A DNA stretch of 44,701 nt from Lachnoclostridium sp. UBA903 (GTDB taxonomy: Bacteria > Bacillota > Clostridia > Lachnospirales > Lachnospiraceae), in contig DBEP01000104.1 in NCBI GenBank assembly GCA_002294045.1, positions 25,822-70,522 of the forward strand, written 5' to 3'. Position numbers and translations under genes: made by a program. The notes under the pieces were generated by a model, which was not told where the DNA came from, did no database searches, and was given only the letters and a program-made list of their open reading frames with translations. Positions 1 through 8,391 of this stretch are shown here, piece after piece; the stretch's first letter is position 1, and each line of letters starts with the position of its first letter.

Positions 1-2103
1 ACGGCGGGCGATGTCCGTGTAATCCACCCGACCGTTCTGGACCGCCTCCCGCAGCTCTTCCAGATACAGGTAGAAAATGTCGCCGGGTTCTTTCAGGATA
101 CCCCTCTCCGCAAGGCGCGTTGCCTCCCGCACAATCGCCTTTTTGTATACGTCATAACGGCAGATCCAGAAATACTTGGGATACTCCCGTGTACCCAGAT
201 AATTGCGGAAAAAGGAGACGTAGCGGCGCAGCTTTTTTGCTTTGCGGGCTCCCAGCTTTTGCTGTGCCAGTGCGACCAGCTCTTCCGTGAGCGCTTCCAT
301 CTCCAGGCGTCCCTGTTCAAAGGACGATTTGCCGTGCCCCTTTGGCAAGGTGCGGATGTTGGTGAGAATGGCGCCTACCAGTTCGGCAGGATTTTCCCTA
401 AAACGAGTCTTGGAGATGTCAATCTCGCCGGTGGCCCGCATGCCGTATTGCCGCAGGAAATTCTCAAAAGCATCCGCCACTGCGCCGCCACCCTCAAGTT
501 TACGTAAATCATCCATTCGGAAGGCTTCGCCGGCCGCATCGAGATACCGCACCACCGGCGGATGCTCCCGAGCCAGATCCGCCACTTCGCTGAGGACAAG
601 TCCCATCTCGGAAGTGGGGTTGTGTTCCACCGATTTGGACAGGCGGTTGCTGATGTTTTCCTCGCCCGTGAGTGTTTTACCCATGGCATTGATTTTTTGG
701 ATGATAAACTGAGTGGCCAGAACCATCCCAAAGCCGGAGGCGTCGTAAATGATTTCAGAAAGCCGCTTTTGATCCTCTAGAATGGCCTCGATGGCCGCCA
801 TTCCCGAAAGAGGCTCCAGCCGCTCCTCCAGCCGGCCGACGAGACGATGCATCCGGTCGATATAGAGATCGATGTCGGCGGGGTTGTTGCGCCGGTAGAG
901 CCGGATGCCCTCCCGGACGATGGGCAGCCAGCCGCTGAAGGTGGAGAAGCTGCCGGGACCTTTGGGGATACCGCGGATGTAGTCTTCACGTGCCAGCACT
1001 TCTTCTATGGCTTGGTGGGTCAGCGGGTCGGTGGCGGAAAGCTTGGTGCGGATCATCTTTTTGCCGTAGGCGGTCTTCAGATCGTGGGTGATGTCGATAA
1101 ATAGCCGCCCACCCACCTCCACCATCCGGAAAAGGGCAATCAGTTTCATGAAGGACATGCCCAGCGGCAGCATCACGTCGGTCATCATCTGCATGTGCCC
1201 TGCCGATACAAAGACACGCTTGAAGCCGTCCCTGCTCTCCGGAATGGGATACAGCGTGGTGATGGCCCGGGACTGCACGATGGAAAATCGCCCGTCCACA
1301 CAGCACCACTCGATATCCTGGGGCACGCCGAAAACAGCCTCGATCCGCTTGCCGATGGCGGCAAGTTCCCACAATTGACTATCTGTAAGAGGTGGTGCGG
1401 CCTTGCTGTCCACTTTGATTTTTCCGCCTCTCAGCCGCCAGGTGAGAGGCGTTTTGCGTCCAGACACCAGCTCCTCGCCCAGTCCTACCACTGCTTCGAC
1501 GACACAGGTAAACCGGTCGGAGGTCATGGGGTCGGCAGTAAACAGCACGCCGGAAACCTGAGAGGGGACCATCTCCTGCACCACCACGGCGATGGCCACA
1601 TCCTCATGGCGGTAGCCGTTTTTCATGCGGTACGCAACCGCCCTGTCGTTGTACAGTGAGGTGAAACAATCCATCACAGCGCGGGGGACATCAGCGGCCC
1701 GTACGTTCAGGTAGCTGTCCTGCTGCCCTGCAAAAGATGCGTCGGGCAGGTCCTCCGCCGTAGCCGAGGAACGCACGGCAAAGAGGATGTCCGAGGAATA
1801 GGACGACAGCACCGCTTCAATCTCCCGTAAAAAATCCTCCGGGATGGGAATATCCCGGATCGCCTGCCGGATTTCGGCGCCCGCCCGGGCAAGCTCCGCC
1901 GGGGATGAGGCTGTCTGCAACACTTTCCCGCAGGATGCAACTACACCGGCACAAAGCGCCCGGAAGGCGTTGGTGGTGATTACAAAGCCGCCAGGCACAT
2001 GGATGCCGTTCATGGCTGCCAGCCTGCTCAGATTCGCCCCCTTGCCGCCGGTCAGGGAGATATCCCCCACAGCGCTGTCGGTCAGATTTAAAAGCATATT
2101 CAT
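1..2103 (-). CDS. PEP synthase / rifampin phosphotransferase-like enzyme, partial (C-terminus beyond window)
   Basis: The frame is open from the ATG at 2103 to the left edge (701 codons, no stop; I checked every triplet). The N-terminus matches the PPDK_N ATP-grasp domain of PEP synthase-type enzymes: GGKGANLSRL near residue 14, VPGGFVITT, AVRSSATAEDLPDASFAGQ near 97, VSGVLFTADPMT and QDIEWCCVDGRFSIVQSR. The following segment (AGHMQMMTDVMLPLG, later GILKEPGDIFYLYLEELR) resembles the middle domain of rifampin phosphotransferases and Bacillus Pps. The swivelling phosphohistidine domain, which should carry TSHAA-type residues, lies outside the window, so activity cannot be judged. The start has a strong TAAGGAGGAG site and overlaps the TetR stop by 4 bp (ATGA). 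Base composition is far more GC-rich than the rest of the window, suggesting transfer. Antibiotic inactivation versus pyruvate metabolism is undecided. Confidence 0.9.
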   Translation of the reverse strand, partial: MNMLLNLTDSAVGDISLTGGKGANLSRLAAMNGIHVPGGFVITTNAFRALCAGVVASCGKVLQTASSPAELARAGAEIRQAIRDIPIPEDFLREIEAVLSSYSSDILFAVRSSATAEDLPDASFAGQQDSYLNVRAADVPRAVMDCFTSLYNDRAVAYRMKNGYRHEDVAIAVVVQEMVPSQVSGVLFTADPMTSDRFTCVVEAVVGLGEELVSGRKTPLTWRLRGGKIKVDSKAAPPLTDSQLWELAAIGKRIEAVFGVPQDIEWCCVDGRFSIVQSRAITTLYPIPESRDGFKRVFVSAGHMQMMTDVMLPLGMSFMKLIALFRMVEVGGRLFIDITHDLKTAYGKKMIRTKLSATDPLTHQAIEEVLAREDYIRGIPKGPGSFSTFSGWLPIVREGIRLYRRNNPADIDLYIDRMHRLVGRLEERLEPLSGMAAIEAILEDQKRLSEIIYDASGFGMVLATQFIIQKINAMGKTLTGEENISNRLSKSVEHNPTSEMGLVLSEVADLAREHPPVVRYLDAAGEAFRMDDLRKLEGGGAVADAFENFLRQYGMRATGEIDISKTRFRENPAELVGAILTNIRTLPKGHGKSSFEQGRLEMEALTEELVALAQQKLGARKAKKLRRYVSFFRNYLGTREYPKYFWICRYDVYKKAIVREATRLAERGILKEPGDIFYLYLEELREAVQNGRVDYTDIARR

Positions 2104-2699
2104 TGATACTCCTCCTTATAAAATGCTTTGCGCATTAGATTAAGATATTCATCCATTTCTGCGAATATATCCTCCAGCACGAAGTTGTCCTTGTGCTCAG
2201 CTAAAAGCCCATTGGTGGTCCACGAAATAATTTTGATCACTTTCTCTAAATTTATGCCCTCACGCAATTTGGACGCGTCAAGTCCTTGCAGAAATGTTTC
2301 CTTCCACGAGGGAAAGCCTTCCACCTTGACTTTAGAAATTTCCTCCCGTAGCTTCTCGTCCGTTTCCCTGCGGACCGAAAGGAAAAAGTCCAGAAAATAA
2401 GGGTAGTCGCTCATAATAGCCATTTTGATCTGCTCCGATTCGAGGATACGATCAAACAGGTCCTCCCGCTCGAAGGACTTCACGATGCGGTCATACACAA
2501 GGCCGTAGGCAAATTCATAGAGATAGAGGTACAGTTTTTTCTTGTTACCAAAATAGTGGAAAATCAGACCCTTGGAGATATCCGCCGCCGCGACGATTTC
2601 GTCCATGGTTGCCTTTTTGTAACCGTTTTTGGCGAAGTGCTCCATAGCCGCGCGGATAATCCGCTGCTTTTTATCCTCGGGAATATGAACCTCCTGCAT
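2100..2699 (-). CDS. TetR/AcrR family repressor, coupled to the PEP-synthase-like gene
   Basis: 199 residues. The N-terminal TetR helix-turn-helix is clear (AAMEHFAKNGYKKATMDEIVAAADISKGLIFHYF cut into its helices), followed by a helical ligand domain ending in MRKAFYKEEYQ. I chose the ATG at 2699 rather than 2729 because GAGGTGAT sits six bases upstream; the first ten residues of the longer frame are probably leader. The stop overlaps the start of the next gene (ATGA), so the two are translationally coupled. It probably represses its own operon through the inverted repeats in the promoter at 2722-2763. It belongs to the same subfamily as the TetR at 41094-41726 (shared SK-LFHY-G-K and FYKE tail). 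The ligand is unknown. Confidence 0.93.
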   Translation of the reverse strand: MQEVHIPEDKKQRIIRAAMEHFAKNGYKKATMDEIVAAADISKGLIFHYFGNKKKLYLYLYEFAYGLVYDRIVKSFEREDLFDRILESEQIKMAIMSDYPYFLDFFLSVRRETDEKLREEISKVKVEGFPSWKETFLQGLDASKLREGINLEKVIKIISWTTNGLLAEHKDNFVLEDIFAEMDEYLNLMRKAFYKEEYQ

Positions 2700-2721
2700 T
2701 ATCATCACCTCTTTAACTGTT

Positions 2722-2763
2722 TTGGTCAATTTCTATTGTAGCATTGTTGACCAAAATAGTCAA
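2722..2763 (-). promoter_or_regulatory. sigma-A promoter with overlapping inverted-repeat operator
   Basis: On the minus strand TTGACT (2763-2758), a 17-base spacer and TACAAT (2740-2735) form a near-consensus promoter for the TetR/PEP-synthase-like operon. TTGGTCAA and TTGACCAA (2754-2747 and 2729-2722 on the minus strand) form an 8-bp perfect inverted repeat that brackets the -10 box. TTGAC/GTCAA arms at 2747-2763 also overlap the -35. Autoregulation by TetR is inferred. Confidence 0.8.
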
Positions 2764-2841
2764 TGATAAAATGTAATGCCCTTTTACTAAGCAAAGGAAC
2801 TGTACGCCAATGGCATACCCCTTTGCCAACAACGGCGGATG

Positions 2842-2878
2842 GAAAGAAGACCATTGTAAAAAATAATGGCCTTCTTTC
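2842..2878 (+). terminator. terminator-like hairpin
   Basis: GAAAGAAG-A-CCATT pairs with AATGG-C-CTTCTTTC around a 9-base loop, followed by CGTTTAATG. There is no plus-strand gene before it in the window. It may be a relic, or a barrier against read-through into the decayed gene at 2945. Confidence 0.45.
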
Positions 2879-2944
2879 GTTTAATGTGGTAAAATGGAAA
2901 AGAAAATTTCCATTATTTATATCAGGTAAAAAAGTGTGTGTCTA

Positions 2945-3198
2945 ATGAAACCGGAAGCAACGATATATATTAAAAATACGATTGAAACTGTAGAGTTTTA
3001 TACAAAAGCTTATGACATTGGGATATCATAAAAAGTTTCCGTATGTATCATTTATGCACGCTGTATTGCTTAGAGATGGGCAAGAAGTCTTTGCTGTCAG
3101 TGAATCACGAGATGATGCCTTTGTTAATATCATGAGGCATCCTTGCAACGGCCTTATACGAAGAAAAAGAAGAATTAAAAGAAAGGTTAATCGGTATT
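2945..3198 (+). pseudogene. VOC/PhnB-like (glyoxalase fold) protein, frameshifted and truncated
   Basis: The frame from the ATG at 2945 encodes MKPEATIYIKNTIETVEFYTKA and then stops. The next frame continues the same protein as GYHKKFPYVSFMHAVLL, RDGQEVFAVSE and DDAFVNIM. A third frame gives LYEEKEELKERL. Joined, these match the start and middle of VOC-family (PhnB / 3-demethylubiquinone methyltransferase-like) proteins, which are usually 130-140 residues. At least one frameshift near 3008-3015 and loss of the middle or C-terminal part make it non-functional. The tail runs directly into the start of the lipoprotein gene. Confidence 0.75.
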
Positions 3199-4113
3199 AT
3201 GAAATATAAAAAACATACATACGGCATGCTGTTTCTTTCTGCCATTATTACAGTTTTTCTTACGAGCTGCGGAACGATTCTTGGCTCAACAGAAATAATA
3301 GATAATTCAAGCAGTACAATATCGGAAGAAAACGCAGATAATAATATACAGGATATAAAAAATACGGATGAATTTAAACAGTATGGAGAAACAAGCCTTA
3401 TACATGGTGAAATGCTGCTTCCCGACACAGCTATTAATAGTGATTCCGCCATGAATGATTTTTTGAAAAGTGATAATACAATAGCTTTACTGGCTTCCGT
3501 AGCAAAAGAGGATCTTTATGTATACGGATTAAAGGAAAATGACGATAGCAAGGATGGTATTCTATATAGGCTTCATGGACTCTGTATCAGGCAGGGCTCT
3601 GAAATTCAAGTGATAGATGTTGATTGGGGCATTTATGGAGATATTCCCCAGATACAATATGCCGATTATGATAATGACGGGCAGAAAGAATTGGCTATTA
3701 TATTAAGAAGTGCCCAAGGCACCGGTTTATCGCTGCTTGATTTACATATTTTTGAGAAAAAAGATACGGGAGGATGGATAGATAATCGCTTTGCGGATTG
3801 GGCGGAACAATTGAACAAATTGGTAACATATGAAGAAGAGAATGGTATATTAGAGCTTTTCATAAGTGCAAAAACAATAGAAAAAATCCACCTATCAGTC
3901 CTTGAAGAAGATTGGGGTACAGAATTTAAATCGGTTACATTTGGGAATAATGTGAAATTTTTATTTGAAGATGAAAAAATAATTTTAGAGGTTCTTCCCA
4001 TGGCTATTGTGGGTGACTGGGCCACACCACAGGAAATTACAGATACATTACTTCAGCTGAATGTTTATTATAATGGAGAATTTAAGTTATCGGAAGGAAC
4101 TCCGGTCATCTGA
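3199..4113 (+). CDS. predicted lipoprotein with a calcium-loop-like repeat, function unknown
   Basis: 304 residues. A lysine-rich start, a hydrophobic stretch (residues 9-22) and the lipobox LTSC predict signal peptidase II processing and membrane anchoring outside the cell. A serine/asparagine-rich linker follows. YADYDNDGQKELAIIL near residue 154 looks like an FG-GAP/VCBS or EF-hand-like D-x-D-N-D-G loop, as found in many secreted Firmicutes proteins. The rest is not recognised. The ribosome site is weak (GAAAGG about 12 bases upstream), so expression could depend on the remnant frame before it. The long-loop hairpin at 4226-4272 is the likely terminator. No functional partner is evident nearby. 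Confidence 0.75.
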   Translation: MKYKKHTYGMLFLSAIITVFLTSCGTILGSTEIIDNSSSTISEENADNNIQDIKNTDEFKQYGETSLIHGEMLLPDTAINSDSAMNDFLKSDNTIALLASVAKEDLYVYGLKENDDSKDGILYRLHGLCIRQGSEIQVIDVDWGIYGDIPQIQYADYDNDGQKELAIILRSAQGTGLSLLDLHIFEKKDTGGWIDNRFADWAEQLNKLVTYEEENGILELFISAKTIEKIHLSVLEEDWGTEFKSVTFGNNVKFLFEDEKIILEVLPMAIVGDWATPQEITDTLLQLNVYYNGEFKLSEGTPVI

Positions 4114-4225
4114 TTAAGGAGTCTGCCTATATAATACCCATGAGACCTGTTGCAAAATAAATGGCTCTTTTGATTACATCTTTATCAGATTTTTCCTTTG
4201 CATCTATTTTATACTAATGGAACAG

Positions 4226-4275
4226 AAAGACAAACCAGTTTTTTAACGTCGGTTATGAATGGGTTTGTCTTTTTA
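4226..4275 (+). terminator. long-loop terminator after the lipoprotein gene
   Basis: AAAGACAAACC (4226-4236) pairs perfectly with GGTTTGTCTTT (4262-4272) across a 25-base loop and is followed by a T-rich run. The stretch 4114-4225 before it shows no gene. Confidence 0.6.
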
Positions 4276-4358
4276 TATTTCTTAAAATATTCTGTTTTGG
4301 TCTGATTTTCTGCGTTACTATCAGCGGGAAATTCAATGAGTCCATAGTATCTCCTGTT

Positions 4359-4982
4359 TCATGTCTTCATCATATCAGTATTTAAACCATAAGTATGAAA
4401 AATTCCATATCCCAGCAGCGCCGCCACATAATCTGCCATTTCTTCAGGAGTATAAGGCAGGTTATTTTCCAGCCACCAGGTTAAAGTATCCTTTACAGCC
4501 CCTACGCTGAATTGAGCTATAATGGAATATGGTATTTGAGGTTTTCTATTATTTAATGAACCGCCTTGCAGCCGGTAAAGTGCGCGTTCAACCAGGTACG
4601 TATTTAGCATTGTATTAAAGGTCTTGTTATGATTTATGGTACACATAATGAGATAAAATTCCCTATGCTCGGCTGCATGATTAAAAAAAGCAATTAAATG
4701 GGTTGGAGTGATACCATTAGCAACCGATTCAGACGTAATGTCCGGAAATTCAACGGTTAATGCCAATTCGTCAAACATAGCTCTTGTTCCTTGGTAAAGC
4801 AGATCATATTTATCTTCATAATGCTTGTAAAAGGTAGTTCTGTGCACCAATGCACGCTCACATATTTCATTTACACTAATATTTTCAAGGTCTTTTTCTT
4901 TTATAAGAAGCAATAAGGAATCAAATAAAAACTTGCGTGTTCTTTTAACACGCAGATCAAGTTTATCCGCATTATTTTTCAT
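4359..4982 (-). CDS. TetR/AcrR family regulator, divergent from the SDR gene
   Basis: 207 residues from the ATG at 4982, chosen because GAGG lies nine bases upstream; the longer start at 4997 has no ribosome site. The N-terminal HTH reads RTRKFLFDSLLLLIKEKDLENISVNEICERA and HRTTFYKHYEDKYDLL split over its three helices. The type resembles the DhaS-like TetR subgroup with a short C-terminal domain. The gene diverges from the short-chain dehydrogenase at 5148, and the shared 165-bp spacer carries two long perfect inverted repeats, so it probably controls that gene. The inducer cannot be inferred. Confidence 0.9.
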   Translation of the reverse strand: MKNNADKLDLRVKRTRKFLFDSLLLLIKEKDLENISVNEICERALVHRTTFYKHYEDKYDLLYQGTRAMFDELALTVEFPDITSESVANGITPTHLIAFFNHAAEHREFYLIMCTINHNKTFNTMLNTYLVERALYRLQGGSLNNRKPQIPYSIIAQFSVGAVKDTLTWWLENNLPYTPEEMADYVAALLGYGIFHTYGLNTDMMKT

Positions 4983-5045
4983 ATACATTAACCTCACTTT
5001 TGTAGACTAACTAATATATATCATACATTGTAGTTTGTATCAAGG

Positions 5046-5119
5046 CTTTTAAATTAATATAATAAATTTAAAAGTAGTTAGCAAACGGTTGTATAAAATT
5101 ATTAATTTAATTTTATACA
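5046..5119. promoter_or_regulatory. two perfect inverted repeats in the divergent TetR/SDR spacer
   Basis: CTTTTAAATT (5046-5055) pairs with AATTTAAAAG (5065-5074). TGTATAAAATT (5090-5100) pairs with AATTTTATACA (5109-5119), 28 bases before the SDR start. Both are 10-11 bp perfect palindromes of the length a TetR dimer binds. The region is very AT-rich, which lowers certainty. Confidence 0.5.
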
Positions 5120-5147
5120 GAATGAATGATTTAGAAAGGGGATTATA

Positions 5148-5957
5148 ATGAAAACAAATATATTTAAGGAAAGCATTGCACTTGTTACTGGAGGAAGTTC
5201 CGGTATTGGCCGGTCATTATGTCACAAGCTGGCACAAAATGGTGCTAAAGTTATTATTGTAGATATTAATTCAGATGCTGCTGCCTGCGTTGCCTCCGAA
5301 ATTGCAGAAAGCGGCCGCACTGCTGTCACTATAACGGCAGATGTTTCTGACCCTGTCCAAATCGAAAATGCGGTCCGGGAGGCAGTCAGCCGTTTCGGCC
5401 GTCTGGATTTCATGTTTAATAACGCCGGCATTGCTCTTGTTGCAGAAATGTACCATATGGATCCGGCACGCTGGCAGCGTATGATCGATGTTAATTTAAT
5501 GGGTGTTATTTATGGGACACATTATGCCTATCAGGTAATGTGCCGCCAGAGAGCGGGGCACATTATTAATACAGCCTCCTTAGGAGGGCTGGTCCCGGGG
5601 CCTTTGCGTTCTGCCTATGTAACCGGAAAATTCGGTGTAGTTGGGTTAACTTTGTCGCTGCGCACGGAATCCGCCAAATATGGAGTTCGGGCAAGTGTCG
5701 TTTGTCCTGGCGCTGTAAAAACACCCATTTTTCAGACATCTGAAATGATTGGGAACGACCGCAGAAAAACAGAGGAAGGTCTGAAAAAAACTAAAATGAT
5801 GAATCCTGATAAGGCGGCAGCCAAGATACTGCAAGGTGTTACTCACAACAAGGGTATTATCGTAATGGATGCGGTAACTAAATCCCTGTGGAGGCTGTTC
5901 CGCCTTTCGCCGGCACTGTTCGAGCGTCTGGTTAATAGGCTTACGGTAGCAAGGTAA
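5148..5957 (+). CDS. short-chain dehydrogenase/reductase (classical SDR)
   Basis: 269 residues with the full classical SDR set: nucleotide-binding TGGSSGIG at 14-21, Asp39 after beta-2 (VDIN), which favours NAD(H) over NADP(H), NNAG at 91-94, catalytic Ser144, Tyr157 and Lys161 (YVTGK), and PGAVKT after beta-6. It is a soluble Rossmann-fold oxidoreductase; the substrate is unknown. The ribosome site AAAGGGG lies six bases before the ATG. It is a single gene, divergent from the TetR gene at 4359-4982, which is its likely regulator, and is followed by a strong terminator at 6000-6040. Confidence 0.93.
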   Translation: MKTNIFKESIALVTGGSSGIGRSLCHKLAQNGAKVIIVDINSDAAACVASEIAESGRTAVTITADVSDPVQIENAVREAVSRFGRLDFMFNNAGIALVAEMYHMDPARWQRMIDVNLMGVIYGTHYAYQVMCRQRAGHIINTASLGGLVPGPLRSAYVTGKFGVVGLTLSLRTESAKYGVRASVVCPGAVKTPIFQTSEMIGNDRRKTEEGLKKTKMMNPDKAAAKILQGVTHNKGIIVMDAVTKSLWRLFRLSPALFERLVNRLTVAR

Positions 5958-5999
5958 TCAATAGTAAGCAATATGACCTGACTACCAAAATGCCTTGAC

Positions 6000-6040
6000 G
6001 AAAGAAGTCATTTGCAGAAAATAGACTTCTTTCTTTTTTT
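6000..6040 (+). terminator. intrinsic terminator after the SDR gene
   Basis: GAAAGAAGTC (6000-6009) pairs perfectly with GACTTCTTTC (6024-6033) over a 14-base loop, followed by a run of seven T. A TATAAT-like box follows at about 6046-6053 and may serve the hydrolase gene. Confidence 0.85.
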
Positions 6041-6113
6041 ATGATAATATAATAGAGAAATTCAATGATTTGCTGACGCAGGGATTGAAATAAAGCCAAA
6101 AGGTATAGATAAA

Positions 6114-7070
6114 ATGAAAAAAGAATCAAGAAGGCCAATTAAGATCGTTATATATTTCCTGAGGAGTATTCTGGCAGTTTTAATTATTATGGTTTCTTAT
6201 CATCATATCAGGTTAGCGATAGATAAGCCGGAAATAAAATCCATAGGGACTTTGGTGGAGATTAAAGGATATCATATGAACATTTACATAGAAAGCAGGA
6301 AAGAAATACAGGATAATCCTGCCATCGTTTTATTATCGGGTTCGGGTGTTTCATCACCAATCTATGATTACAAAGTGCTCTATTCAAAATTAGCGGACGA
6401 CTATAAAGTTGCGGTTGTAGAAAAATTCGGGTACGGATATTCCGACATAAGCGGTATTTCAAGAGATGTTGCGGTGATGGTCGAGGAAAGCAGGGAGGCA
6501 TTGGCAAAAGCAGGTGAAAGCGCTCCCTATGTACTCATGCCACATTCCATGTCCGCTCTTGAAGCTATTTATTGGGCATATACATACCCGGAAGAAGTGC
6601 ATGCCGTTATCGGACTGGATATGGCCGTTCCGGAATCCTACGACAAGGACAATATCGCAAGTATCACATTGATGAAAATGGGAGCTTTCTTTGGATTCCA
6701 TCGGTTTGAGATGTTTAATCCAATCAGTAATATGGGACTTACCAAAGAAGAATATGAACAAAACAGATTATTGAACTACAAAAATGCTCTGAACAAGGAC
6801 GTATACAATGAATGTAAAATGGTACTGAAAAATGCGGATACCGTAAAGGATATGGAAATTTCCGATATCCCAATGCTGATGTTTACAACAAACTTAGGCA
6901 GCGGCGGTGATGAAATATGGAGTTCAGATTGGGTAATGGCCCAAGAAAATTTTGCAGAAAAATTTGATAATTGCGTTCAAATAGAATACGATTGCGGGCA
7001 CAATCTGCATTACTACAAATCAGGTGAAATGGCGGAAACGATACTCCATTTTCTGAATAGTTTAAATTAA
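6114..7070 (+). CDS. membrane-anchored alpha/beta hydrolase
   Basis: 318 residues. A lysine/arginine-rich start and one hydrophobic segment (about 10-28) predict an N-terminal membrane anchor. The rest is an alpha/beta hydrolase core: oxyanion loop LLSGSGVSSP, FGYGYSD, nucleophile elbow MPHSMSA with Ser145 as the likely nucleophile (Gly-x-Ser-x-Gly is altered to P-H-S-M-S), acid near LDMAV or the TNLGSGGD loop, and catalytic His in DCGHNLHYY. The altered elbow is seen in some esterase relatives, and activity is likely but the substrate is unknown. The gene converges on, and overlaps by 9 bp, the 3' end of the BlaR1-stub gene. Confidence 0.85.
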   Translation: MKKESRRPIKIVIYFLRSILAVLIIMVSYHHIRLAIDKPEIKSIGTLVEIKGYHMNIYIESRKEIQDNPAIVLLSGSGVSSPIYDYKVLYSKLADDYKVAVVEKFGYGYSDISGISRDVAVMVEESREALAKAGESAPYVLMPHSMSALEAIYWAYTYPEEVHAVIGLDMAVPESYDKDNIASITLMKMGAFFGFHRFEMFNPISNMGLTKEEYEQNRLLNYKNALNKDVYNECKMVLKNADTVKDMEISDIPMLMFTTNLGSGGDEIWSSDWVMAQENFAEKFDNCVQIEYDCGHNLHYYKSGEMAETILHFLNSLN

Positions 7071-8369
7071 ATTACAAGTTACCGAAACGCCGTCGTCCAG
7101 GCTGAAATTTATATATTCCACATTTTCAATCAGCGAAAACATGATGCAAGCGTTGATTTGGAACGGCTTCCGACGCAGGTCACATGTACGGTAATTACGG
7201 GTATCGGTTTTCAGCTTCACCGTTACCCCATAGGGCGGGGTGCTTGTGTATAATTCAAAACCGTCACTGTTGAAATTTTCAGGAAATATCAGTTCGCCGA
7301 TAATACTGCCGGCGGCGGAATTATCACCGATATTGGGTGTACGGGCCTGCCATATTTCTTTTGTCCGGATTTCTGATGTAGTTTCCAGCTTAAAGAGCCA
7401 CCGTATATGGGAATAATCCGGAAAATCATACCCCAATGCCAGAAGTACATCGCCATTTTTCAACTGCATAACCAGATAAAATGTTTGGTTTTCATCCTTG
7501 GTATCGGCCCGATACACCAGTTTTATTCGGTCTATTTTATCACTTGAATTATAATAATGCGGATCAAACAATGTATGCAGCTCCTTTATGCTGATATTAT
7601 AGGGGTATAACCCATCCTGAATGACCCAGTCTTCATCGGCGGATTCTTTGCTGTAAAGCATATAATCTGCAGATACTGAATATTGCGGTGCTGTGTCTAA
7701 AGTATAGGTAAAGGAATACATGGGTGCTTCATATAAAATTTCTTCAACGCGATAGGAGGAGCCGTTAAATGTGGTGGTAGTTTTGGGGGTTGCAATTAAT
7801 CCCACACAATAAGCAATCACCGCAAGCAAGGTGATAACCATAACCCAAAACGCGGGTTTTTTTAAACCCAGTGCATTCTTGATACGTCCTTTGGTATCTC
7901 CCTCCCCGAACGCAAGCGGAATACCGCTGGCAATACGTCTGCCGGTGGCATATCCTGCCATTCGATTATACAAAGCTATACTCGTGATAAGCCAAATTGT
8001 AGAGATTACTGCAATCGCGATTGCAGTTAAGATAAATCCTTTTCCTCCAATAACACCTACGCCGTATAGGGGAGTTAGAAAGATTACTACAAAGGGAATC
8101 ATTTCCGGCATATTCCAATCATATATATTGATTGCTAAAGTTATTAAAGAAACTGCTAAAGTTATTCCGCTGATAACAGAGGAATAAACAAGGAGCTTTT
8201 TATTCTTTCTTGCCATAACAATAAACATAAGCCAAAAAGCTAAAAAACCGGTAGTTACAATAATATTGGTTCGTGTGACCGACGACCCCATCAGCATACT
8301 ATTAAAGTTTAGGAAAATCGCCAGTCCCATAACTAGAATTGAACAGATAGGCAATATTTTGTTTCGCAT
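7062..8369 (-). CDS. multi-pass membrane protein with a BlaR1-like segment but no M56 protease
   Basis: 435 residues. Four hydrophobic segments (about 5-150) are followed by PLAFGEGDTKGRIKNALGLK and a further membrane helix ending VGLIATPK. That block is what follows the zinc-protease domain in BlaR1/MecR1-type (peptidase M56) proteins. The HExxH motif is absent and the N-terminal helices do not look like the M56 domain, so this is a stub or fusion rather than an antibiotic sensor. About 220 residues then lie outside the membrane and are not recognised. A good AGGAG site precedes the ATG at 8369. No BlaI-type repressor is next to it. Its 3' end overlaps the hydrolase gene. Confidence 0.65.
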   Translation of the reverse strand: MRNKILPICSILVMGLAIFLNFNSMLMGSSVTRTNIIVTTGFLAFWLMFIVMARKNKKLLVYSSVISGITLAVSLITLAINIYDWNMPEMIPFVVIFLTPLYGVGVIGGKGFILTAIAIAVISTIWLITSIALYNRMAGYATGRRIASGIPLAFGEGDTKGRIKNALGLKKPAFWVMVITLLAVIAYCVGLIATPKTTTTFNGSSYRVEEILYEAPMYSFTYTLDTAPQYSVSADYMLYSKESADEDWVIQDGLYPYNISIKELHTLFDPHYYNSSDKIDRIKLVYRADTKDENQTFYLVMQLKNGDVLLALGYDFPDYSHIRWLFKLETTSEIRTKEIWQARTPNIGDNSAAGSIIGELIFPENFNSDGFELYTSTPPYGVTVKLKTDTRNYRTCDLRRKPFQINACIMFSLIENVEYINFSLDDGVSVTCNLI

Positions 8370-8391
8370 TTTCTTTTCTCCTACTCCTATT

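Noticed and set aside
242..712. Plus-strand open frames across the first 2 kb
   Set aside because: They are antisense shadows of the GC-rich PEP-synthase-like gene, whose minus frame is open for 701 codons and has family motifs.
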